Positions 56,603 through 64,000 of a stretch of 64,000 nt of DNA are shown piece after piece. Position 1 is the stretch's first letter. Every line of letters begins with the position of its first letter. This stretch comes from Paenibacillus amylolyticus. Lineage in GTDB: Bacteria; Bacillota; Bacilli; Paenibacillales; Paenibacillaceae. The position numbers and the translations under genes were made by a program. The notes beneath the pieces are model-generated. The model did not search any database. It had not been told where the DNA came from and saw only the letters and a list, made by a program, of their open reading frames with translations. The stretch covers positions 2,108,001 to 2,172,000 of the forward strand of contig NZ_CP121451.1 in NCBI RefSeq assembly GCF_029689945.1, in the 5' to 3' direction.

Positions 56603-57349
56603 ATGATTACAACAACCGGACTTACCAAACGATTTGGATCAAATGAAGTGCTCACGAATATAGATCTGCATGTCGATGCAAAAGATATTGTTGTATTGCT
56701 TGGCCCAAGTGGTTCAGGCAAGAGTACCTTGCTTCGCTGTCTGAATGGACTGGAAGAGCTGTCTGGCGGACAGATTGAAGTGAATGGTGTCGTGGTGAAC
56801 AGTGCTGATCCGCTGCGAGTCCAGCGTGCCCGGGTCTTGGAGATCCGTCGCCAGACCGGTATGGTTTTCCAGCAGTTCAATCTCTATCCGCACAAAACGG
56901 TGCTGGGCAATGTGATAGAGGGTCTCGTGACGGTGAAAAAAATAAAACGGGATGAAGCGGCTGAACGTGGCCGAATTCTGCTGGATCGGGTGGGTCTGTC
57001 GGACAAGCAAGATCAGTATCCGTCCCGATTGTCCGGTGGGCAACAACAGCGGGTTGCCATTGCACGCGCACTCGCGATGGAGCCGGAAGTGATGTTGTTT
57101 GATGAGCCGACTTCTGCCCTTGATCCCGAACTGGTCGGAGAGGTACTTTCCGTCATGAAGGAACTGGCTGAGGAGGGCATGACCATGCTGGTCGTGACCC
57201 ATGAATTGAAGTTTGCCCGTAATGTGGCGAATAAAATTGTCTTTATGGCAGACGGCTCGATTGTGGAAGAAGCAAGTCCACAGGCCTTTTTCGAACATCC
57301 GACGCAAGAACGCACCCGTCGTTTCCTGCAGCAGATTACTGAATTCTAA
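56603..57349 (+). CDS. Polar amino-acid ABC transporter, ATP-binding protein
   Basis: The product has 248 residues; GGAGGAG upstream. Walker A GPSGSGKSTLLR, signature LSGGQQQRVAIARA, Walker B EVMLFDEPTSAL, switch His VVTHELKFA. Typical GlnQ-like ATPase. Third gene of the importer operon. Confidence 0.92.
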   Translation: MITTTGLTKRFGSNEVLTNIDLHVDAKDIVVLLGPSGSGKSTLLRCLNGLEELSGGQIEVNGVVVNSADPLRVQRARVLEIRRQTGMVFQQFNLYPHKTVLGNVIEGLVTVKKIKRDEAAERGRILLDRVGLSDKQDQYPSRLSGGQQQRVAIARALAMEPEVMLFDEPTSALDPELVGEVLSVMKELAEEGMTMLVVTHELKFARNVANKIVFMADGSIVEEASPQAFFEHPTQERTRRFLQQITEF

Positions 57350-57392
57350 TTACATTACTACAATTTATACTGATTGATACGATCGATTATAG

Positions 57393-57560
57393 CGATAAGC
57401 TGCTGAGTGAAGGGGACGGAATCGATTCTGAAGAAGCGTAGCGCTCGCCTTTGTCTCCGAATATTGTCCTTTGTGAATATAAATCAAAAATATTTGGAGA
57501 CAACAGCGATCGGAAGAACGAGCCGTACCCGGAACGGAGTTCTGCAAATCGTAAACTATT
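57393..57560. repeat. Structured intergenic element with a 15-bp stem
   Basis: TTGTCTCC-G-AATATT (57451-57465) pairs with AATATT-T-GGAGACAA (57489-57503) over a 23-base loop. A second hairpin CCGT-7-ACGG follows near 57523-57537. The segment GGGGACGGAATCGATTCTGA starts the element. I recall this type from other Paenibacillus intergenic regions, without being able to check. No reading frame. Confidence 0.5.
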
Positions 57561-57581
57561 GTGAGAAAGAAGGATAACATC

Positions 57582-58004
57582 ATGAATGTAACAACCGTAT
57601 GGAAAGGCAAACGCGCATTTACTTCTGAAGGACCCTCTGGCTACGCGGTTGGCATGGATGCCACTGCTGCTTATGGCGGTGACAGCAAGGGGGCGACCCC
57701 AATGGAATTGTTACTGGCGGGTCTCGGCGGCTGTATGGGGATCGACATTACGATGATTCTGGACGCTTTCCTGGACAAAATCGAGTCGATTGAGATCGAA
57801 GCGCAAGGCACACGCAGCGAGGATATGCCAAAGGGCTTCACATCCATTGATCTGATCTTCAAGGTCGATGGTGATATCCCCGATTATCGCATCTGGAAAG
57901 CGATCCAGATGGCTGAAGAGAAATATTGTGCAGTCTCTGCTTCGCTGAGCGCCGATATTCATCCAAAACTGATTTTGAATGGTGTAGACACACCTCGTCC
58001 TTAA
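57582..58004 (+). CDS. OsmC-family peroxiredoxin
   Basis: The product has 140 residues; the ATG has AGAAGGA 7 bases upstream. OsmC fold with the two redox Cys: GLGGCMGID near residue 52 and EEKYCAVSASL near residue 114. It reduces organic hydroperoxides in the cytoplasm; YhfA-like subgroup by length. A terminator follows. Confidence 0.85.
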   Translation: MNVTTVWKGKRAFTSEGPSGYAVGMDATAAYGGDSKGATPMELLLAGLGGCMGIDITMILDAFLDKIESIEIEAQGTRSEDMPKGFTSIDLIFKVDGDIPDYRIWKAIQMAEEKYCAVSASLSADIHPKLILNGVDTPRP

Positions 58005-58033
58005 CAGCATAGCAATAAAATCTTATATTGAGC

Positions 58034-58064
58034 AGGCACTTCCAATCGTGGGAGTGCCTTTTTT
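58034..58064 (+). terminator. Terminator after osmC
   Basis: AGGCACTTCC pairs with GGGAGTGCCT over 6 bases; T6 follows. Confidence 0.85.
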
Positions 58065-58100
58065 GGCTTTTCTAAACCCATTCATCGTGCGTAAACAAAG

Positions 58101-58712
58101 TCAGGATGAATGTTGAACAAGGTTCCAGATGCCCATGAATTCCGTGATAGCCTGATCGATTGTTGCAAAAGGCACGCCGTCCCGGGCTTGTGTAGATATG
58201 CCTTGCATAAAGGTATCAAATACGGTGGTTAGCATGGCTACATTCGTGGAAGCAGGAATGTCACCGACATCCACAGCACGCTGGATGCAATCCTGCAGGC
58301 GGTTACGAGTCAGCTTTCTTTTTTCAGCGGCAATGTCACGGATATGATTGTTTTTCGAAGAACATGTGCTGGCTGACAGCACAATTAAACAGCCAGATGG
58401 ATGTGCGCTGTCTGTTTGCATTTTTGCGGTACTTCTTAATGTTGTTTCAATCGCTTCTCTGGGTGACAGCGTGAGATCCGAGAAACTTTCCGTCACACGT
58501 CCAAACGTAACCATATATCGTTCTACTGCTTCCTTATACAGTGCCTCTTTGGAATCAAAGGCTGGATAAAAGCTGGCTGCTGAGATATCCCCCATGGCTG
58601 CTCGAAGCTGAAGTAAGGAAGTAGCCTCAAATCCTTGCTCCCAAAAAAGCATCATCGCCTGTAACAGGGCCTCATCCCGATCAAAAATGCGCGGACGTCC
58701 CGTTCTCGCCAT
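58101..58712 (-). CDS. TetR-family repressor, divergent to an MFS exporter
   Basis: The product has 203 residues; AAGGGGGAAT upstream of the ATG at 58712. HTH with GRPRIFDRDEALLQAMMLFW and GDISAASFYPAFDSKEALYK. C-terminal domain with the HPSGCLIVLSA segment typical of the YxaF/AcrR-like TetR_C group. It probably represses the divergent exporter via the direct repeats in the promoter. Confidence 0.88.
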   Translation of the reverse strand: MARTGRPRIFDRDEALLQAMMLFWEQGFEATSLLQLRAAMGDISAASFYPAFDSKEALYKEAVERYMVTFGRVTESFSDLTLSPREAIETTLRSTAKMQTDSAHPSGCLIVLSASTCSSKNNHIRDIAAEKRKLTRNRLQDCIQRAVDVGDIPASTNVAMLTTVFDTFMQGISTQARDGVPFATIDQAITEFMGIWNLVQHSS

Positions 58713-58746
58713 AAGATATTCCCCCTTTTTCTTTAATTATATACTA

Positions 58747-58808
58747 ATCGATCCAAAAGTCATTGACAAGGTGATACTGGCTGAATAATATAAGGAATGA
58801 TCGATCCA
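58747..58808 (+). promoter_or_regulatory. Promoter of the MFS gene flanked by ATCGATCCA repeats
   Basis: TTGACA (58763-58768), 17 bases, TAATAT (58786-58791). Direct repeats ATCGATCCA at 58747-58755 and 58800-58808 flank it. Likely TetR operators. Confidence 0.65.
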
Positions 58809-58853
58809 TAATTCGATTGCTTGTTTTACACTACCTTAAAAGGAGCTGCACAG

Positions 58854-60029
58854 ATGTCAGATGTATCTTCTCATCGTTTTCCATGGTTGGGATTGCTGGC
58901 CCTCGCTATGACGGGTTTTATAGCCATTATGACCGAAACACTTCCTGCGGGGTTGCTGCCGCAAATTAAAGAAGGGCTGCAGATTTCTGAGGCAGGGGCG
59001 GGGCAGTTGTTACCTTTTATGCTGTTGGGTCGCTGGTTGCTGCCATACCAGTGGCGGTACTAACCAAGGGCTGGCGGAGGCGTCCGCTTTTACTTCTGTC
59101 CATTATCGGTTTTCTTGTCTTCAACACCATCACAGCTTTCTCGTCAAACTATGTTTTGACACTTTTCGCTCGTTTCTTGGCCGGAGTTGCAGCAGGTGTC
59201 TCTTGGGGTCTGATTGGTGGTTACGCATTGCGGATGGTACCTGAGCATCTCAAGGGAAGAGGTATGGCTGTGGCCATGATTGGAACACCGATTGCCTTAT
59301 CATTTGGTGTTCCTGCAGGTACGTTGCTGGGTTCATTTATGGGCTGGCGCTCCGTGTTCTGGCTGATGTCGTTGCTGGCGTTTATACTGATTTTCTGGGT
59401 GCTCTGGAAAGTACCCGACTATCCAGGTCAGTCAGCGGATAAGCGGATTTCCGTCAAGCAAGTCCTGTTCACCCCGGGTATCATTCCCATTTTGACTGTC
59501 GTTTTGGCCTGGATGTTGGCTCATAATATTTTATACACATATATTGCTCCTTTCTCTCGGGTGTCGGTATGGAATCCAAGGTTGGACTCATATTACTTGT
59601 ATTTGGTCTGATGGCATTGCTGGGCATTTGGGTTACAGGCATGTTCATTGATCGGTGGTTACGTATGCTGGTTCTCCTGAGCCTTGCGGGCTTTGCTTTA
59701 ATTTCCCTTGTATTAGGTCTTTGGAGTGAGCACGTTGTTGTCATCTTCGGTTCTATTGCTCTGTGGGGTCTGACATTCGGCGGAGCGGCTACCCTGTTGC
59801 AGACCGCGCTTGCTCAAGCCTCGGGCGAACAGGGTGTCGATCTCGTCATGCCGATTAATACAACTGTTTGGAATCTGGCTATTGCCCTTGGGGAATGGTG
59901 GGAGGTGTCCTTCTGGATCAATGGGGAGCTTCTTCATTTAATTGGGCCATCTTGGCTTTATCCCTGGTGGCTCTGATTGTTGCATGGCGTGCCAAAAGAT
60001 ATGGATTTCGCCCATCCAGGAGTCACTAA
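58854..60029 (+). CDS. MFS exporter, DHA1 family, three frameshifts
   Basis: The ATG at 58854 has AAAGGAG upstream. Frames break near 59006-59011, at 59551-59553 and in the G4 run 59890-59893. Restoring one base each time gives VTFYAVGSLVAAIPVAVLTK, PFLSGVGMESKVG and IALGGMVGGVLLDQWG, and a 392-residue, 12-helix protein ending SRSH at TAA 60027-60029. It belongs to the DHA1 proton-coupled sugar/drug exporters (YdhP/AraJ-like). Divergent TetR control. All three breaks are likely sequence errors. Confidence 0.85.
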
Positions 60030-60211
60030 ACTTCTGCCAACAAAATAACTCGGTAAGCCCGGTCGCCATGGTAATGGCGGCCTCTTCTGCTCAAGGTTAG
60101 TTGGTATGTGGCTTGGCAATATATACACCCATATCAATGACAATCCGAATTCTGGCGGTTATGTGGTATGATTAATTCTAAGGACAGGACATCCTGATCC
60201 TGCTCTTCATA

Positions 60212-60225
60212 TGTAAGCGCTTATA
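60212..60225 (+). promoter_or_regulatory. Candidate cre box before the YesM gene
   Basis: TGTAAGCGCTTATA matches cre except one base. An extended -10 (TGGTATGAT, 60164-60172) lies 40 bases upstream. Suggests CcpA control of the sensor pair. Confidence 0.55.
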
Positions 60226-60246
60226 CAGATGACGGAAGGTGCAGAC

Positions 60247-62037
60247 ATGTTTAAACGGTTGATACGAACCACCAATAATCTCAAATTAAAGCATAAATTG
60301 CTCATTTCCTATGTCCTGGTTGTCATGATTCCGGTTCTGATTGTGGGTCTGGCTGTGACCAGTTATTTTCGCCAGCAAGCCTTGGACAATGCGATAGGAC
60401 AGACGATCATCAATGTGGACAAAATCAAGAGCCAGACGGCAACGATGCTGCGTGTACCGACGGACATATCCAACCTTTTGATGTTTAATGCGGATCTGAA
60501 GGAGATCGTGAATAAACGGTACAAGAGCGTTGTGGAGCTAACCTCGGCTTATCTTGCATACAAAGACTTTCAGGAGTACAGGCGTTTGTACCGTGAGATA
60601 GCGAGTATTCGCTTTTACTCCACGAATCCAACATTGATTAACAACCTTGAATTCATTCCGGTAGACAAGCAGACGGAAGAGAGTTATTGGTACCAACAGG
60701 CACTGAAAACAACCAGCATCGGGTGGTTCTACATTCCGGACAAGGAAGATAATCCTGTACACAAGCTCAGTTTGGTGCGCAAAGTACCGTTCGCCGAATA
60801 TCGGACCGAGGGCGTGCTGATGATTGTGATCAATCAGGATGAACTGAATGGATTGCTCCGTCAGGAACAGTTCGAGACGATGATTACGGATGAGCAGGGG
60901 TATGTGGTTGCAGCCAAGAATACCGAACTGGTCGGGAAAACGCTGGACGAGCTTGATTTTGGCGTTGATCTGCAGAGTCAGGCCAAAGGCACCATTGAAG
61001 CTGATTTTCGTGGTGAGCCATCCAATATTGTGATTGATGAGTTGGGCCCGGGGTCGAGTATGAACAGCCTGAAGGTTATTTCAGTTTTTGCCACCAAAAA
61101 TATAGTCAAGGATGCCAACAGAGTCAGCATGATCGGCATGATTTTCATTATCCTTGTGCTCGTTATCGCCCTATTATTCGTATATATCATCTCATTCCTC
61201 ACTTCAAACCGATTGCTCCGGCTGAGTAAACACCTCAACAAGCTGGCATTAGGTGACCTGAACGTGACTTCGCGGATTGATGGAAACGATGAGATTGGAC
61301 AATTGTCACGCCAGTTCAACTATATGGTGAAGAGTATCAATGAACTCATGACGCAGGTGGTAGAAGCGACGGAACAGAATAATCAATTGGAAATCGCCCA
61401 AAAAGAGATTAAACTGAAAATGATGGCGAGCCAGATCAATCCCCATTTCTTGTTTAATGCACTGGAGTCCATTCGGATGAAAGCGCATATTAAGGGTGAA
61501 GCAGAGATTGCCAACATCGTCAGATTGCTGGGCAAGCTGATGCGCAAGAGTCTGGAGATTGGCAGTGGAAAAACAACCTTTCGGGCTGAACTTGAAATGG
61601 TGCGTTCCTATTTGGAAATTCAGAAATTCCGTTACGGCGACCGTCTTGCATTCCAGATCGACATCGATCCTGAGGTGGAGAAGATGTACATTCCGCCTCT
61701 GATTATTCAACCTTTGGTTGAGAATGCGATTGTCCATGGTCTGGAGAATAAAGAGGGCACTGTCCGTGTTCATATAAGTATTCGTTTAGTAGAGAATATT
61801 GTGCAGATCCGTGTGGATGACAATGGTGCAGGCATAACGCCAGAACGACTGGATGAGGTGATGCAGTTTATCTGTGGACCGGAGGAACAGGAGAAGAGTC
61901 GGATTGGCATGCGCAATGTGCATCAGCGCTTAACATTAACCTACGGTGAGCCATATGGATTGCAGATTAAGAGTGTGTATGGGGAAGGGACAGAGGTTTC
62001 TTTTACTTTGCCAGCAGGAGGGGACCAACATGTATAA
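60247..62037 (+). CDS. YesM-type sensor histidine kinase
   Basis: The product has 596 residues from the ATG at 60247 (GGAAGGTG upstream). Helix at about 17-40, a dCache-like extracellular domain, second helix near 300-322 (IGMIFIILVLVIALLFVYII), HAMP, then the His_kinase block with SQINPHFLFNALES and a HATPase with IQPLVENAIVHGLENK and GIGMRNVHQRL-type end (here RIGMRNVHQRL). Coupled by 8-base overlap to a YesN-type regulator. A GH2 gene follows, so a beta-linked sugar is the probable signal. Confidence 0.92.
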   Translation: MFKRLIRTTNNLKLKHKLLISYVLVVMIPVLIVGLAVTSYFRQQALDNAIGQTIINVDKIKSQTATMLRVPTDISNLLMFNADLKEIVNKRYKSVVELTSAYLAYKDFQEYRRLYREIASIRFYSTNPTLINNLEFIPVDKQTEESYWYQQALKTTSIGWFYIPDKEDNPVHKLSLVRKVPFAEYRTEGVLMIVINQDELNGLLRQEQFETMITDEQGYVVAAKNTELVGKTLDELDFGVDLQSQAKGTIEADFRGEPSNIVIDELGPGSSMNSLKVISVFATKNIVKDANRVSMIGMIFIILVLVIALLFVYIISFLTSNRLLRLSKHLNKLALGDLNVTSRIDGNDEIGQLSRQFNYMVKSINELMTQVVEATEQNNQLEIAQKEIKLKMMASQINPHFLFNALESIRMKAHIKGEAEIANIVRLLGKLMRKSLEIGSGKTTFRAELEMVRSYLEIQKFRYGDRLAFQIDIDPEVEKMYIPPLIIQPLVENAIVHGLENKEGTVRVHISIRLVENIVQIRVDDNGAGITPERLDEVMQFICGPEEQEKSRIGMRNVHQRLTLTYGEPYGLQIKSVYGEGTEVSFTLPAGGDQHV

Positions 62038-63629
62038 AGTGTTTTTGGTAGATGATGAACCGAGCATACGTGAGGGACTGACCACCATTATCGATTGGGA
62101 AAAATATGGATTCCAGGTCATTGCTACAGCGGCAAGCGGGCGTGAGGCCATCTCCCGGTTTGAGGAATTGGAGCCTGATCTGACGATTATTGATATTCGC
62201 ATGCCCGGCATGACCGGGCTGGACGTGATTGAAGAAGTGCGCCGGAATCATCCGGATTCGCACTTTTTGATATTGAGCGGTTATGCGGATTTTGATTATG
62301 CCAAGAAAGCCATCAGTTTTGGTGTGGATGGTTACCTGCTCAAACCGGTGGATGAAGAAGAGATTATTGGTGAGCTGGAGCGGATTGCCACGATTTTGAA
62401 CCGTGAACGGGAGACAACGGCCCGTCAAGCTGGGGAGGATACCGTCTATAGGGAACATCAGATTGAAGCTTTGCTCTTTGACAGTCTCGAGGGCGCGGGC
62501 AGCATGGAAGAAGATAGCCTGGGGCTGCACTGGCCTCACTATCAGATTGTACTGCTTGAGGTGCATGCGGCCCCCGACCTGCAACGGGGAAGTGTAATGA
62601 AACGCAAACTGATTGAAGCATATGACCAGAAAGACCGAGGCATCGTATTCTCGTTCCATTCCGGTCTGGGGCTGTTGATCAAGGAAACAATCACATCCGA
62701 GTCATCTGCCAGAAATCTGTATGATGAGCTGGAAGGACTGCTGGGAGAATGGAACGTTCACATGTATGGTGCTGCAGGTGAACCCGTACATGCCACTTCT
62801 GAAATTGTGCGGTCTTACACGCAGGCGAATCGTATCCTCGGTGAACGCTTCTTGTTCACGGAGCAACGCATCATGCTGTGGACTGAAGGTCGTGAAGGCG
62901 AGGGCGTCGGTAAGTTAGAAGTTGAAGCTGAGGGCGGAGCACCACATGAGCCAGTTGAGGACGAACTTGCGGACAAGCTGTATTATGCGTTAGACATTCG
63001 CAGCAGTGAGTCAGTCATGCGGGTACTGGGGAGATGGAAGAGCGGCTGGTCCCGTATCACCGAACAGAGCAAGCGATCAAAACGGCCTTCTCTCAGGTAT
63101 TCTCCCTGGCGTTCAACAAGCTTGCAGCGACGAATCAACATATGCACTCCATCATGCAGGAGCATTCGGTTCTGATTAATGAAGTCTATCATCAATTGAC
63201 GATGTCTGATCTCAAAGACATGGCAGCGGAACATTTGAATCGACTTATTCAACGTATGGGTGGGGAAGCAAGGATACTGTATTGAAACAGATGATTGAAT
63301 TTATTCAGCGTAACCCTGGCGAAAATCTCAAGCTGGAGGTCCTTGCTGAAGTGTTTAACTATAACAGCAGTTACTTGGGTAAGTTGTTCAAGAATCATAC
63401 TGGAGAGTATTTCAATGCATTCCTGGACAAGGTTCGTATGGAAAAGGCCAAGGAATTGCTGGATGAAGGACTGAAGGTCCATCAGGTCGCGGCGAGAGTG
63501 GGGTATGCGAATGTGGACTACTTCCACGGTAAGTTCAAGAAATATGTAGGTGAATCTCCTTCCGCTTACAAACAGGCCAGAACCCAATCCTCGCCCAAAG
63601 GGACGGATGCGTTTACCAACGAGGAATAA
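62030..63629 (+). CDS. YesN-type response regulator with AraC domain, two frameshifts
   Basis: The ATG at 62030 lies inside the kinase 3' end. Receiver: VFLVDDEPSI, acceptor Asp in TIIDIRMPGMTG, Lys in YLLKPVDEEE. Restoring one G in the G4 runs 63028-63031 and 63262-63265 joins VLGEMEERLVPYH and GGGSKDTVLKQMIEFI and gives 533 residues with two AraC helices (KLEVLAEVFNYNSSYLGKLF, HQVAARVGYANVDYFHGKFK). It should activate the downstream glycosidase locus. Sequence error is likely. Confidence 0.85.
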
Positions 63630-63804
63630 TTAAGGAGTGCTGGGCTTTGCCCTTGTCTATTATATAAAACGTTTTCTTTATCTCTGCTAAATGTACAGAT
63701 TCATTATATTGTCCATGCACTTCCCATGATAAGCAATGGTCACGGAATGCTTCACATCTTAGACTGGACTTACAAGAATCCAGAGGAAGGGATGGCTATA
63801 CGTT

Positions 63805-64000
63805 ATGAAGCTGACTGATATAAGTGCTGTTCGTCATACATTGAACTTCAATGGAACATGGCAGTTTCGTTTGGATCCGGCGTCCGATGAACTCGTTGAA
63901 CAAGAGATAATACCGCCTTCACAGTGTGAAAATTCATCATGGGAGACCATTCAGATTCCCGGTTCATGGGAAGAGCAAGGATATGGAGATGAGCCTGAAT
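63805..64000 (+). CDS. GH2-family glycosidase, N-terminal fragment (runs off the window)
   Basis: The ATG at 63805 follows GGAAGGGATGG. The 65 residues visible show the sugar-binding (jelly-roll) start of GH2 enzymes: RHTLNFNGTWQFRLDPASDE and a WETIQIPGSWEEQG segment. Probably a beta-galactosidase or beta-glucuronidase-type enzyme; the catalytic part lies outside. A weak cre-like site (12 of 14) lies near 63662-63675. Confidence 0.75.
   Translation, partial: MKLTDISAVRHTLNFNGTWQFRLDPASDELVEQEIIPPSQCENSSWETIQIPGSWEEQGYGDEPE

Noticed and set aside
57361..57580. Riboswitch for osmC
   Set aside because: The hairpin element does not match a class I know and its end is not placed to sequester the ribosome site, so it is listed as a structured repeat only.
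1..64000. Prophage, insertion sequence or tRNA genes
   Set aside because: No integrase, transposase, structural phage gene or tRNA-like cloverleaf was seen on either strand.

Overview
The window looks like chromosome of a Paenibacillus-type endospore-forming Firmicute. This is an inference from content. The genes have strong AGGAGG-type ribosome sites. There are two YesM/YesN-type two-component systems, two CUT1 sugar importers without their own ATPase, a Spo0E-like phosphatase, copper-amine-oxidase-like stalk domains, WYL and BtrH-like proteins, and sigma-A promoters with cre boxes. I saw no rRNA, tRNA, CRISPR array, insertion sequence or phage gene.

Layout. 0-7 kb: the tail of an unknown gene coupled to a BtrH-like protein, an MFS exporter divergent from an ArsR-type repressor, a TIR-bounded intergenic element, a zinc-ribbon microprotein, a WYL regulator and two tandem BtrH-like paralogues, then a Spo0E-like gene. 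7-15 kb: LplC/LplB permeases divergent from a YesM/YesN sensor-regulator pair and a lipoprotein sugar binder. 15-24 kb: mostly unassigned genes, including an FGE-like protein, a broken HEAT-repeat gene, two secreted stalk-domain proteins with internal duplications, and an APH-like kinase. 24-31 kb: BdbC and a YtkA/FixH-like lipoprotein, then a LacI-controlled sucrose/fructan uptake operon ending in a GH32 fructosidase, with a clear promoter/operator/cre region. 31-41 kb: an alpha/beta-hydrolase with a MerR regulator, an AstE-like hydrolase, an ABC-2 exporter, DegV, and a two-component system followed by a Bcr-type ABC exporter. 41-54 kb: pdxK, a second OmpR/histidine-kinase pair, pssA, DedA, a predicted nuclease-fold/winged-helix protein, a CPA2 antiporter behind a structured leader, CtaM-like DUF420, gpmA, an aldo/keto reductase, a thioredoxin and uppP. 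54-64 kb: a TetR regulator, a polar amino-acid ABC importer, OsmC, a TetR/MFS divergent pair, a second YesM/YesN pair, and the start of a GH2 glycosidase.

The genes point to a plant-polymer or soil lifestyle: extracellular sugars are sensed by YesMN-like kinases, taken up by binding-protein transporters and hydrolysed inside the cell, with CcpA repression at several cre sites. Envelope-stress modules and drug exporters fill the rest.

Thirteen otherwise normal genes are split by 18 reading-frame breaks. Sixteen fit one missing base, and eleven of those lie in runs of four or five identical bases. Restoring the frames gives family-typical proteins. I treat most of these as sequencing indels and annotate the full gene extent.
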